DNA of 64,000 bases from Nemertoderma westbladi (lineage: Eukaryota; Xenacoelomorpha; Nemertodermatida; Nemertodermatidae), in NCBI GenBank assembly GCA_032718475.1, contig JAUCBJ010008389.1, positions 1 to 64,000 on the forward strand, written 5' to 3'. The notes beneath the pieces are model-generated. The model was given only the letters and a program-made list of their open reading frames with translations, did no database searches and was not told where the DNA came from. Position numbers and translations under genes: made by a program. Position 1 is the stretch's first letter. Each line of letters opens with the position of its first letter. Positions 1 through 16,049 of this stretch are shown here, piece after piece.

Positions 1-95
1 AAAGGTGGACAGACCAATTGCTACAAACTGCTTTGCATAATACGTTTCTGATTGGTCTGTCCGTTGTCCATGTTTTCTGTGTCCAGTCCACCTTT
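1..95. repeat. Inverted repeat cut by the window start
   Basis: Two arm pairs are visible: AAAGGTGGAC at 1-10 with GTCCACCTTT at 86-95, and GGACAGACCAAT at 7-18 with ATTGGTCTGTCC at 51-62. This fits a small terminal-inverted-repeat element or hairpin whose left edge may lie outside the window. Positions 96-383 show nothing recognisable. Confidence 0.45.
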
Positions 96-383
96 TTCAA
101 ACACCCCCCTAAAACAGTAGCTACCATAAAATTTTGTATCTTACTTAACGAGGATGCTTCACTTACGTCCATTGACCAAATTGCAGCAAAAGGAATATTT
201 ATAGAACTCTCCCCATATCAAAATATCATAATGTTGTAAAAAAAATCTTGCCCCCAGTCACCGGCAGTTATCTCGATGGCATGGCCTTGTATATAGTACG
301 CCTTGTCAGTGACTCACCAACAAACTATAATTTGCCACTTAATAGCTAATTCGTTGCAATGTATATATAGGGGCCTAAGGTGG

Positions 384-730
384 GATCAAGTTCGTACGGG
401 AAGGATCTAAGTTCATATGTTGAGGATCTAAAGTACGTATGGAAAGGATCTAAGTTCGTATAGGAAGGATCTAAGTTCGTATGGGAAGGATCTATGTTCG
501 CATGGGAAGGATCTAACAGTCTAAGTTCGTATGGGAAGGATCTATGTTCGCATGGGAAGGATCTAACAGTCTAAGTTCGTATAGGAAGGATCTAAGTTCG
601 TATGGGAAGGATCTATGTTTGTATGGGAAGGATCTATGTTCGTATGGGAAGGATCTAACAGTCTAAGTTCGTATGGGAAGGATCTATGTTCACCCAAGAA
701 GCCCAGATCTAAGTTCGTTCAGGATCTAAG
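384..730. repeat. 21-bp tandem array (GGAAGGATCTAAGTTCGTAT type)
   Basis: Imperfect tandem copies of a unit of about 21 bp alternate between the TAAGTTCGTATG and TATGTTCGCATG variants, with an occasional extra AACAGTCTAAG block. The last copies decay towards 730. It lies upstream of the JNK coding exon. Confidence 0.85.
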
Positions 731-5454
<4,724 letters not shown>

Positions 5455-7022
5455 ACTCGTGTAATTCCGGAATTCTATTCGGTGCTGCAGATCGCGATTA
5501 CTCACCTCTGTATTTATTTAACCTCCAGATTTATTTTCAACCGGTTTATTTCCAGACCTCCGGCACAAACAGTCGTCCTACTTCGGGAGGTTTTCGAAGA
5601 TTGTTTTCTTTCAGCTGACTACAATAATGTGGATTATGTTTTTATTGTATGTCACGTCTGTATGTTTATTTGATTGTGTGTGTCGTGCGATGTACTTTTT
5701 CCGGTGCTCTCTTGTTTTCTGTCACCGAATTCATACACCGTACCGCATCTAGTCAATAATATCATGAATATTCTTGATTTATATGTTTGACGAAGTTATT
5801 AGTGCTATACTTATACTCTTAGATTTTCTTCATTATTTTATATTAGACAAATGTGTTTAGCTATTTATTGGGTGCGCTTGCCACTTTCTCCATTATTATC
5901 GATCTATTTAATATTATTATTTCGCGAGTTCTGATTGGTTAACCGATGTGTATTTAGTCAATACATTGGTCGCATCCAGTCAACTGGTATTCTACACCTT
6001 AAAGCTGCAAACATATTGCACTGTCTCGGCTATTGGGGGGTATCTATTCCATATTATTGTGCCGTGGTTCTGATGGTTACGAGTTCGCTTTCATTATTTC
6101 CACGTGTTTTCTGGTTCCGTTGAGTATAGAAATAGTGTTGTTGTTGCCAATTTCGTTATGAATTTACAGAACTACAGAAGGGACATAACCAATATATGCC
6201 ACTGCTCCGCCAGAACCATGATATTGTATTTTACTATTACACAATAATTATTTGGCCGTTACCAAATAATCACTTTTACCAGATTATGTTATTAATTTTA
6301 ATCTGATTGTATGGCGTTATCGGTACAAAGTCTGTATCAAACTGTTAGTGGCGCGAGCCATGAAGTCCAGGTGCGCCTTCGCGTTGGGGTATAATTTGTG
6401 GACCTGTCTGTCGTTTTTGTCGTCGTTGTCGTTGGAAATGTTACAACGCTAATATAATGAAAAGGAACCAAACTTGGTAGTCATATAGTTTATCAAAAGT
6501 TTAGAAATTTAACACACTATTATATAGTTCCTTTGTCGACCGATAGGGGGCGAATGACTAGGTCCACTACTTAACCTATACGCGAAGGCTCATAGGACAT
6601 ACGTCTGTGCGAAGTAGTACGCGTTTCTGTGTGCAGCCGACGTTACCGGTACAGTCTAGCGCTGTCAAGAAGAAAACAATACATTTTTCTCCAGTTTCTA
6701 TTTCTATTATTTATTTGTAGGTTTAAAAATAGTTAAATCGCCGTTACGCCGATATGTTATATAACATTGTCGATGATTTCGACGGACCCCTTAGCGATGT
6801 TTTAGACCTTCAGTGTATCATATATGAGTTGTATTTAATTTATCTGTAAATATTTACAAACATTTAATTTGACTTTTAACTTTCAAGGATAATATTTGAC
6901 TATCCGAAATAATTAATGTAACGTTTTGTGGTTGTATGAACGAAAAACGCGTTACGTTTTATTTTGACGCGAAATCGAACTTTTCTATGGATTTCTCGAA
7001 ATCGGTTTACTATTTAGATTGG
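5455..7022. other. JNK 3' flank, probable 3' UTR then intergenic
   Basis: AT-rich sequence after the JNK stop. I found no AATAAA in the first 1.4 kb, so the transcript end is undefined. Short ORFs here (for example 5482-5673 and 5935-6123) resemble nothing known. One TACCGGTA lies at 6644. Confidence 0.4.
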
Positions 7023-7990
7023 GAGACATTAGTGCCCACGGGCACTAATGTCTCAGGACTTTAGTGCCCACGAGTTATTAGTGCCCGAGGACCTTGTCTG
7101 CGAGTGAGACGTTAGAGCCCCCGAGTCATTAGTGCCCGCATTGTATTTGTAAGTTTTTCTTCTTACTTATACCCCATTCAAAAAGTCATCGACAACGGCC
7201 TCCTCCATTTACATACACTAATTTAATTAATTCCCTAATTTAATTAACTAAAAGCACTACTTTACATTTTATTCGTCGACAAAATGTCAGACAGTCGACT
7301 GAGTATTTTTCTTGAAATCATTAATTCATTATAATATATTAGTTAGTGCGTCCTCGGACGATTGTACTGCATCTTGTTTTTTTTATTACACACAGTCTCC
7401 AGTAAAGTTAAAGAAATTAAGTATACTCAATCAAAAGTAGGTTATTTATAAACAATCAAACGCTGTTGCTTAATCCTCATTCCTTGAAGACTTTACCGCA
7501 AATCCAAATAATATAAATACTACCATGTCTAGCTGAGGTTAATAAATTTTTTAATAATAAAAGATCCAATTTGAAATTAAAATGTTAAATAACGAGATGC
7601 GGGAACTAAAGACTGGAAATTATCTTTGAAGTTTGAAGAAAGTAACGACTCGTTTGCATCAGCAGGAACTAAAGAAGCGGAAAATGTCTTCCTGGCCTGT
7701 TTGGTGTATTACATATACTAACTAAGTCGATAGGCGGACACTAATGTCTCGCGGGCAGTAATGTCTCGTGGACACTAATGTCTCACGGGCACTATCGTCT
7801 CGCGGGCAGTAATGTCTCGTGGACACTAATGTCTCACGGGCACTATCGTCTCGCGGGCACTAACGTCTCGCGGGCACTAACGTCTCGCGGGCACTAACGT
7901 CTCGCGGGCACTAACGTCTCGCGGACACTAATGTCTCGCGGGCACTAATGTCTCGCGGGCACTAATGTCTCGCGGGCACTAACGTCCCAT
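7023..7990. mobile_element. Foldback-like element with minisatellite arms
   Basis: The left end is a perfect 32-bp palindrome (arms 7023-7037 and 7040-7054, GAGACATTAGTGCCC / GGGCACTAATGTCTC), followed by several degenerate TTAGTGCCCGAG copies to about 7140. The right end, 7733-7990, is a tandem array of the same 17-bp unit in the opposite orientation (GGGCACTAATGTCTCGC, about 15 copies). About 590 bp of AT-rich sequence lies between and has no ORF. Inverted arms made of tandem units are the hallmark of foldback elements. No target-site duplication was identified. Confidence 0.55.
7733..7990. repeat. 17-bp tandem array (GGGCACTAATGTCTCGC)
   Basis: About 15 near-identical 17-bp units with T/C (AATG/AACG), A/G and C/G variants. 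It forms the right arm of the foldback-like element above. Confidence 0.9.
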
Positions 7991-8250
7991 GACCATTATT
8001 GTTTAGTCTTGATGAGGTTATTGATATGGCAGATTGTTTAATAACAACGAACTGTAGGTAAGCGCTGGGGTTGTAAATCTAGCTGTTTGATGCAGCTATC
8101 GGTACTTATTAAGTTTCGGTTTGTGTGCATTTTTAGAATAAAATATTTTTAGTTTTTCTAAGTTGAGCCAACGTGATCCAAGGTTTATTATTCAGCTACG
8201 TTTTTTTTATGTGAGTTGTTTATCTTGTCAGGATATTTTTTCGGTCCGGA

Positions 8251-8752
8251 CACATTGCTCTATACCAACTCTATACCGGCTCTATACCAACATTCTCTAT
8301 ACCACATTGCTCTATACCAACATTCTCTATACCACATTGCTCTATACCAACATTCTCTATACCACATTGCTCTATACCAACATTCTCTATACCACATTGC
8401 TCTATACCACATTGCTCTATACCACATTGCTCTATACCAACATTCTCTATACCACATTGCTCTATACCAACATTCTCGCCTACCAACATTCTCTATACCA
8501 CATTGCTCTATACCAACATTCTCGCCTACCAACATTCTCTATACCACATTGCTCTATACCAACATTCTCTATACCACATTGCTCTATACCAACATTCTCG
8601 CCTACCAACATTCTCTATACCACATTGCTCTATACCAACATTCTCGCCTACCAACATTCTCTATACCACATTGCTCTATACCAACATTCTCGCCTACCAC
8701 ATTGCTCTATACCAACTCTATACCGGCTCTATACCAACATTCTCGCCTACCA
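8251..8752. repeat. 15/30-bp tandem array (CTCTATACCAACATT / CTCTATACCACATTG)
   Basis: Two 15-bp variants alternate to give a 30-bp unit, with a third variant CTCGCCTACCAACATT. Because 15 is divisible by three, frames stay open on both strands and give spurious ORFs of up to 199 codons. No coding signal is seen outside the repeat. Confidence 0.93.
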
Positions 8753-8902
8753 TTATAGATAATTGAGATGTGAATGCATTTCATTATATAATATGCTTTG
8801 TACTGTCCAGTGAATGCATGTTTTATGTGAATGGGCGTATTATGTTTGTTTGTATTGGATTTACTATCTTTGCTCCGTTGTCTCCCTTGTGCTAGACTTT
8901 GT

Positions 8903-8980
8903 GCAGTACCGGTTATAGCAGTCGGTCCAGTACCGGTTGTAGCAGTCGGTCCAGTACCGGTTGTAGCAGTCGGTCCAGTT
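8903..8980. repeat. 24-bp tandem repeat, three copies
   Basis: Three copies of a 24-bp unit containing CCGGTTGTAGCAGTCGGTCC. The copies are almost identical. Confidence 0.85.
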
Positions 8981-9974
8981 GTGCCGGTAAGCTTGAGTGG
9001 ATACGACGGATAAATACTGAAACTAAAAAATAAACGTGATGCGTAGACATACAAAGTTATTTTCTACAATGAAAATAAAGTAGGCAGTTAGATTAATTTT
9101 TGCAAAAAATAACTCAAAAAATAATAATTTTATTCCTCAACGGAGAATGTTAAGTGGATATACGCGAATTAAAGACGAAAAATGTGAATTTACATTTGTA
9201 AAGATACACCTTTTGTAACTAATTTAATTTGACCGAAAGTGATTTTTTTTTGTTTAAAATAGGCAGAGTATCTGAATTTTAGTTATTAGAAAATTCAAAT
9301 GAGTTTCTATTTTTTTTTTATTAAATTCAACATAAACTTATGGAGTTCACAATTTTTACTTACTCTACATTTTTAAAATAAATTTTATTTACATATAAAA
9401 ATTGTATCTCTAATATAAAACATTCTTCCAAAATGTAGTCACAGCCTGGTCTCGAACGCTGGACCTTACAATGAGGGTTCTCACCGTTCTTCCATTGATT
9501 TGCTCTGATCCGCTTTCTTTATATTTTCTAGATGATTCTTTTCCGCCGAGGGAACGTGGTACATTCATTCCCTCGCTGTTATTTTTTTATTTTAAGTCGG
9601 AGAAAGTTTACGGTTGAGATAATAATCTTAGATACGTCATGTCCTATATTGTTGCATGTGGAATTCGACTTTGTATATTGTTTTTATTATTATAATATAA
9701 TACGTAATACAAATACCGGTAAATATATTGATATCTTACTCCCTCTTGTGTTTAACGTGCTTAATTCAATAACTGAGGTGCAATTCTTAACTGTCCGCTA
9801 GATTATAACCAACACAAGGAGTTAAGTTACGCTTCTAGGTGATGATGCATTTCGCCTCTCTTTTTTTTATCTGTAAATTTATCTTATTATCAAGTAGAAG
9901 ATATTATTGTTTATTATATTATTATTGTGTTTAGTTAAACAAAGTTTTCTTTTTATCGAACTAATTTCTAGCCT
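8981..9974. other. Intergenic, AT-rich
   Basis: No gene is recognised. It contains one tRNA-like segment on the minus strand (9441-9512) and a TACCGGTA at 9714. The open frame at 9532-9801 matches nothing I know. Confidence 0.5.
9441..9512 (-). mobile_element. tRNA-like segment, probable SINE head or tRNA relic
   Basis: On the minus strand there is a B-box-like GCGTTCGAGACC preceded by an anticodon-arm-like segment, and an A-box-like AGCAAATCAATGGAAGA about 30 nt upstream. No convincing acceptor stem pairs, so a functional tRNA is unlikely. Confidence 0.4.
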
Positions 9975-10053
9975 CAGTTAACACCCTAACACTCGGGGTC
10001 CCCAATGCGACAAGGTGAGCTGACTGCCTTGGCAGAAGCTTTCTCTTTGCGCA

Positions 10054-10782
10054 GTGGGTATTCAAGAGCACCGAATGCAGACTGGAAAGACTGACGAGAT
10101 TCTGATTAAGGACATGGGGGGCGGTTGGCGACTCGCCCTCGAATCAGCAGATGACAGTGGCAATGGTGAAATTGGTCTATTGATGAATCCAACTGCACGT
10201 CATGCAGTATTGGACAAAATAGACCAAATTTCTAGCCGTATCATCCCTTGCCACTTCTCAGGTTCTGGAAGACTGGTTAAGAAGTTTTCTAAGGTGGTTG
10301 TGATTGCGTGCTATTCTCCAACTAGTGTTGCCCCTGTAGAGGAGGTGGTAAATTTCTACCACAATCTACAAGCAGCTACTGATGGAGTGGATCAGCATGC
10401 ATTCTTAACTGTCCTTGGTGACTTTAATGCAAGTCGACATCACTCATTCACATCGCCCTGGCTCTATAGCAATAGTGTTAACCGAATTTCTATCCATCTT
10501 CAGGATTTCATCTCTGGAAATGGACTATTTTCGGCTGGAACTCAGTTCAAGAAGCGTACTGTAAAACTATGGACTCACACTGAACCCAGTAGCCACAAGT
10601 CCCAGATAGACCACATTCTGTTTCGTAGGAAATACAGGAGCCTGTACAAGACTGTAGTGCATTTACACTTCGACCCTTCTCCAGTGATCACCGCCTTATT
10701 GTGTGATCACCGCCTTAGTTTCCGCGCTAGCAGAATAACGAAATCTGCCTTGCCACGGCATGACTGGTCCTCTCTATTGTAA
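10054..10782 (+). pseudogene. APE-like endonuclease domain of LINE copy B
   Basis: Open for 242 codons. Motifs of the exonuclease-endonuclease-phosphatase fold are GIQEHR (metal-binding Glu region), VLGDFNA, SQIDHILF and CDHRLSF (from SDHR). The N-terminal strand with NVRTL-like residues lies upstream in other frames (9975-10053), so the start is frameshifted. A 15-nt direct repeat, GTGATCACCGCCTTA at 10684 and 10703, duplicates the DNA just before the DHR motif and inserts residues there. The enzyme would nick target DNA for target-primed reverse transcription; this copy is probably inactive. Confidence 0.8.
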
Positions 10783-11074
10783 CATCCCAGTGTGAGATCC
10801 AGCTTCACACTACACCTGAACAACAGGTACGAGTTTCTCGCCTTCTGATGCAACAGAGCACTGCGAGGGCTATACTGCCTTCACAGAAGCAGTTAAGTTA
10901 GCAGCTTCAGAAACAGTTCCTGTAAAAACTCGAAACGGGAAAAAGGCCCCCTGGACTGACCACAGAATTCGGAAGTGCCGAAATGACCTCTCTAAGGCGC
11001 AGAATGAGTCACGCCGACTCAGGCACACTAGGTCAGACAAGGATGCAGTTAAGGCTGCATCTTGGTCCCTTAAC

Positions 11075-12492
11075 ATGCAATACTCTGATAATCTGAAGGA
11101 GCTTATCAATAAGCAGGTTGATCCCATTAACAATGCTGATGATAGCAGGCAATTCAGCCCAAGCATGGCATTCTATAAACCTGCTTATTGGGAGGAAAAG
11201 CCAACGAACCACCAAACTAAGGTTAAGGCTGAATCTCCACCTGAACGCCTCAAAGGTTTGAAGGACCACTTTGAGAAGCTTCTAAACTATGACAGGGTAT
11301 TGCCTGATAACTTTGATGTACATCGTGTGTCTGAGTCTGTGCTCACAGATATCCCCATTGGTGACATCTCCTTTCCTGAAATCAAGACTGCAGCGAGGAG
11401 CATCAAGACCAATCGTGCTAGTGGAGTAGATGGCGTGCCACCTGAGGTCTTTAAAATTTTGAAGCTCCTTCATCCCATTATTGTGGACATGTAGGCCTAT
11501 AGGCAAATAGAGTCCCTCAAGAACTGAAAACAAATAAGTTGGTCCCATCCCCAAAGAAGGGCAACCTAACAACCCATGGATATTTTCGTGCAATCTCGTT
11601 TATCTCGATTGATTCGAAGCTATACAACATAATTATATTACAGTAAATCGCATCATGGATCCTGTTGAGAGACTGTTACGTGGGAATAAAAATGGGTTCT
11701 GTAAAGGTCGCGGGACCATAGAGCCTATTCTGGCACTTAGACGTATAGTCGAAGAGTTATCAATAAAGAAAGACAGACAACTGGCTATCATCTTCGTTGA
11801 CTTCTTTAAAGCCTTCGACTCAATCTCCCGACCACGTATGTTCAGCATACTGGCAGCATATGGGATTCCTGAGGAAATTATTGCAGCTATCACTGTACAA
11901 TGGTTCCACCACGTTTGTGTCTACTGCTGAAGGTGACGCAGATCCATTCGAAGTGTTATGGGGAGTACTTCAAGGCGACACACTTGCACCATTCTTATTC
12001 GTAATTTTGGTTTATGTTCTACGCATATCCTTAGACCATCTTAATAATGATGGGGTGATGGTAACACCCCCTACTGACACAAGAAGTAGAAGAAATCCCA
12101 CAAAGTACCTTACTGAACTAGACTTTGCTGATGACCTAGGGGTACTGTCAGAATCACTAGAGGGAGTCCAAAGGCTCCTCGGCTCATTGGAGCAGGTAGC
12201 TTCTAGTGTTGGTCTTTTGGTAAATTCCAAGAAGACCAAAATCATGACAGTGAACCTAGACAGCCCTCAAGAAAAGTCTGATAGTAAGGGCGTAAGATCT
12301 ATGTACGGCTTGCTTGAGCACGTGGATGACTTCTACTACTTGGGATCATGGATTAGAAAGTCAGGTGAAAACCTTCGGATGCGTAAGGGCAAGGCATTGG
12401 CAGTGTTAAATAGTCTGTCCAGGATTTGGAAGTCCCATAGAATAAAACGGAACCTTAAGGTACGATTATTTATGGCAGTAGTAGTACAGTAG
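11075..12492 (+). pseudogene. Reverse transcriptase region of LINE copy B
   Basis: Three successive open stretches (11075-11494, 11655-11930, 11797-12492) carry, in order, RASGVDGVPPEVFK, the motif A block KDRQLAIIFVDFFKAFDS, motif B GVLQGDTLAPF, motif C FADD, and the [14 protein letters not shown] segment. Frames change at about 11495, 11640 and 11900, so no continuous ORF remains. The catalytic Asp residues are still present. Confidence 0.82.
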
Positions 12493-12720
12493 TAGTAGCA
12501 GTACTCATACTGTATATGGGAGTCCATGCTAGGCTCTAACTGCAGAGGAAACCAAATCTCTGGATGGCACTTTCACAAGAATGCTGCACCGGGTTCATTG
12601 TGTCAAGTACAATGAACACATCTCCAATCAGACTCTCTACAACATTGGAGGTGTTCCATTAGCTCGACAGCTCCCCTAGCTTGACACTTCAACTGAACTG
12701 CCCCCGCTTTGCAGGAACCG

Positions 12721-13280
12721 CCTCAACTTATTGGTATTTTGGGTGAATGAGTTTCATAATATTATAACTTTGTTTAGGTACAGCTTTGCAAAGTCAGCAA
12801 TGACGTCCATGTGAGATCGAATTGGTGACCACCGGGTTGGAAATCTGACGCTCTAACCATTCAGTTAGCGGCTCAGGTTAAAGATAGACCTGGAAATACT
12901 ACCTGATACCTTGTATGTCCGCAATTTACCTCCTCATGGCCTCCCATCTGTCGATGCTACAATCTCACTGTGTTCATGTTCAACCCTACTGTAGGTCAAC
13001 CCTACTTGGCTGTCTTTTACCACTCGCTACAATGAAGGGGTAGTCTATATTAACCACGAACCATCACGACCACAATGATTAATTGATAATTGAATGTACC
13101 GACATACTGATTAATGGGGGCTTGGTATATACTGTAAATAAAATCTATGGTTAAAACACTAGAGTCTGACACCCCACAACTAACAAAAAACATAGGATCA
13201 GGACATTACGCCCAAAGTAGTGCTCAGCCCTAAGGCCATCAAAAAAAACAACACAAACAAAACGTCATAAACAAAAACAA
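12721..13280. other. Intergenic with a tRNA-like segment
   Basis: Apart from the tRNA-like stretch at 12810-12876 there is only a short direct repeat (GTAGGTCAACCCTAC near 12985-13010) and AT-rich sequence. No coding signal. Confidence 0.45.
12810..12876 (-). mobile_element. tRNA-like segment, probable SINE head or tRNA relic
   Basis: The minus strand reads GAGCCGCTAACTGAATGG then TTAGAGCG (D-arm/A-box-like), an anticodon-arm-like TCAGATTTCCAACCCGG, and a B-box-like GGTCACCAATTCGATCTC. It is tRNA-sized, but the B box is degenerate (ATTCGATC instead of GTTCGANTC) and the acceptor stem does not pair. Confidence 0.45.
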
Positions 13281-13702
13281 ATATATTAAAACATGCTCAA
13301 CATACAGGTATGTATCACACCCTAACCCTAACCTAACCGCCATACACTAAATGATGCAGTATACTGCACAAAAGTTAAGCCTATATTAACAGAGTTCATG
13401 GTGCGATTTTTTAAGTCATTGGTGCAATATAGATAGGTTTGGTTAATTCCCTGTCCTGCTGACGAGGTGTCGAGGATTATCGCGTACTGGTCCGAGACTC
13501 CGAAACGCAACCATATTTTTCACAAATTAATTATTTTTGCCCTAGTTCTACCCCTTCCACGGTGACAAAAATGTAATATATTTTCTTATAGAATATAGGC
13601 TTAGCTTTTGTGCAGTTTAATACCGGTATCATTTAGTGTATGGCGGTTAGGTTTGGGTTAGGGTGCGATACATACTTGTACGTTGAGCATGTTTTAATAT
13701 AT
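13281..13702. mobile_element. MITE-like element with inverted repeats of about 105 bp
   Basis: The left arm starts ATATATTAAAACATGCTCAA at 13281 and the right arm ends with its reverse complement at 13702. Arms of about 105 bp match with few differences and include the telomere-like string CCCTAACCCTAACCTAACC followed by GCCATACACTAAATGAT. The centre of about 200 bp is non-coding. It fits a non-autonomous DNA transposon. No clear target-site duplication was seen. Confidence 0.75.
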
Positions 13703-14088
13703 GTTTTAACCAACTTTTAGTCGAAAAAAATACCCATCTCCAATTTTTTTAATAACATCCACATGCACTAGTTATTTCAGAAAAAACAAATTTTAAAATA
13801 TTTGACCAGGCTATTGCCTTTTAATTAACAATTATAAATTATTATAATTATATTAATAATATTATAAAACTTTAAAAAAATTACCCATTCCAAATTTCGA
13901 TTTATTTGCAGTCTACATGATGTTTTAGTTTAAATTTAGCTTGAACTAACATATTTCATCGGGCTATTGGCCTTTAATACACAATAATTAAATGGATCAT
14001 ATTGAAATTATGTAGCCGCAAACAGAATTATTTTAAATTCCGCCTAAAATATTACTTCAATTACTTCAATTAAAATATTACTATATAA
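13703..14088. other. AT-rich intergenic stretch
   Basis: Very AT-rich with scattered short direct similarities (for example CAGGCTATTGCCTTTTAATT at 13807 and CGGGCTATTGGCCTTTAATA at 13960). No gene seen. Confidence 0.5.
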
Positions 14089-14325
14089 TTTGGGAAGGTG
14101 GGCGGGAATGTATGAAGATGGGAATGTGGGAAGTTGGATGGGAATGTGGGTAGGTGAGTGGGAATGTAGGAAGATGGGAATGCGGGAAGGTGGATGGGAA
14201 TGTAGGAAGATGGGTGGGAATGTGGGAAGGTGGGTGGGAATGTAGGAAGATGGGAATGTGGGAAGGTGGATGGGAATGTGGGTGGGAATGTAGGAAGATG
14301 GGAATGTGGGAAGATGGGAATGGCG
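14089..14325. repeat. G-rich minisatellite (GGGAATGTAGGAAGATGGGA type)
   Basis: Tandem copies of interspersed GGGAATGTGGGAAGGTGGAT and GGGAATGTAGGAAGATGG blocks. The same unit recurs in the opposite orientation at 15853-16049 and 18051-18720. Open frames here on both strands are artefacts of the repeat. Confidence 0.9.
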
Positions 14326-14340
14326 TTATTTTTACCTACC

Positions 14341-15845
14341 AAAAGAGGGAAAGGAGCAGGTTACAGAGGCGGGCTTTTCTAACCAAAACAATAAACGATA
14401 TTGATACCAATTGAGGGAGAGGAGATGGTTAAAGAGGCGGGCTTTTCTAACCAAAACAATAAACGATATTGTTACAAATTGAGGGAGAGGAGATGGTTAA
14501 AGAGGCGGGCTTTTCTAACCAAAACAATAAACGATATTGTTACCAATTGAGAGAAAGGTGCAGGTTACAGAGGCGGGCTTTTCTAACCAAAACAATAAAC
14601 GATGTTGTTACAAATTGAGGGAGAGGAGATGGTTAAAGAGGCGGGCTTTTCTAACCAAAACAATAAACGATATTGTTACCAATTGAGAGAAAGGTGCAGG
14701 TTACAAGGACGCTCTTTCTAACCAAAAAAATAAACGATGTTGTTACTATTTGAGTGAAAGGAGCAGGTTACAGAGGCGGGCTTTTCTAACCAAAACAATA
14801 AACGATATTGTTACCAATTGAGGGAGAAGAGCAGGTTACAGTGGCGGGCATTTCTAACCAAAACAATAAACGATATTGTTACCAATTGAGGGAAAGGAGC
14901 AGGTTACAGGAACGCTCTTTCTAACCAAAACAATAAACGGTGTTGTTACCAACTGAGGGAAAGGAGCAGGTTACAGGGACGCTCTTTCTAACCAAAACAA
15001 TAAACGAAGTTGTTACCAATTGAGGGAATGGAGTACGTTACAGAGACGTGCTTTTCTAACCAAAACAACAAACGATATTATTACCAATTGAGGGAGAGGA
15101 GATGGTTAAAGAGGCGGGCTTTTCTAACCAAAACAATAAACGATATTGTTACAAATTGAGGGAGAGGAGATGGTTAAAGAGGCGGTCTTTTCTAACCAAA
15201 ACAATAAACGATATTGTTACAAATTGAGGGAGAGGAGATGGTTAAAGAGGCGGGCTTTTCTAACCAAAACAATAAACGATATTGTTACCAATTGAGAGAA
15301 AGGTGCAGGTTACAAGGACGCTCTTTCTAACCAAAAAAATAAAAACGATATTGTTACCAATTGAGGGAGAAGAGCAGGTTACAGTGGCGGGCATTTCTAA
15401 CCAAAACAATAAACGATATTGTTACCAATTGAGGGAAAGGAGCAGGTTACAGGGACGCTCTTTCTAACCAAAACAATAAACGATGTTGTTACCAACTGAG
15501 GGAAAGGAGCAGGTTACAGAAGCGGGTTTTTCTAAACAAAAACATAAACGAAATTGTTACCAATTGAGAGAAAGGAGCAGTTTACAGAGGCGGCTTTTCT
15601 AAACAAAATAATAAACGTTGTTTTCACCTACCAATTGAGAGAAAGGAGCAGGTCACAGCAGCGGGCATTTCTAACCAAAACATTAAACGTTGTTGTGTTG
15701 TTTTGTTATCTACCAATTTAAGGAAATGAGTAGGTTACATGGGCGGACTCTTCTAAACAAAACAATAAACGTTGTTTTTACCTACCAATTGAGGGAAAGG
15801 AGCAGGTTACAGCAACGGGCTTTTCTATCCAATCAATATACATTG
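14341..15845. repeat. 68-bp tandem array, about 22 copies
   Basis: The period of 68 bp was measured between successive TTGAGGGAGAGG positions (14411 and 14479). The unit contains GGAGCAGGTTACAGAGGC, a TTTTCTAACC block, AAAACAATAAACGATATTG and TTACCAATTGAG. Variants (AGATGGTTAAAG against GCAGGTTACAG; GGGACGCTC against GGCGGGCTT) are interleaved, indicating multi-unit duplication. The right end is more degenerate. Single relatives lie near 21377 and 34447. Confidence 0.92.
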
Positions 15846-15852
15846 TTATTCA

Positions 15853-16049
15853 CATCATCCCACATTTCCATCAACCTTCCCACCTTCATACAATCCCATG
15901 AACCTTCCCATCTTCCCACCCAGCCACCTTCCCACAATCTCATCTACCTTCTCACATTCCCATCCACCTTCCCATCTTCCTACATTACAATCCACCTTCC
16001 CACATTCTCATCCATCTTACCATCTTCCCACATTCCCATCCACATTCCC
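15853..16049. repeat. C-rich minisatellite, left block
   Basis: Reverse-orientation copies of the 14089-14325 minisatellite (CCCACATTCCCATC, CACCTTCCCAT). Interrupted at 16050 by LINE copy C and resumed at 18051. Confidence 0.88.

Larger units (their letters stand above)
9975..12720 (+). mobile_element. RTE-like LINE copy B, longest copy, degenerate
   Basis: Order: APE-type endonuclease (from about 9990 to 10782), linker, reverse transcriptase (about 11200-12200), and the C-terminal region up to about 12720. There is no RNase H. Motifs are FVDFFKAFDSI (RT motif A), GVLQGDTLAPFLFV (B) and [11 protein letters not shown] (C, FADD). This order and these motifs fit the RTE clade. The frame is broken several times: between 10782 and 11075, near 11495, near 11640, near 11900 and at 12490. 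Divergence from copies C and D is clear, so this is an older insertion. The 3' end lacks the GATCCTAGTAG tail of copies C and D. Confidence 0.88.

Noticed and set aside
8163-8762. ORFs of 180-199 codons on + and shorter ones on -
   Set aside because: Products of the 15/30-bp array, whose period is a multiple of three.
13320-13340. Telomere or chromosome-end sequence (CCCTAACCCTAACC)
   Set aside because: Only a few units, mirrored at 13660-13680 as part of an inverted-repeat element.
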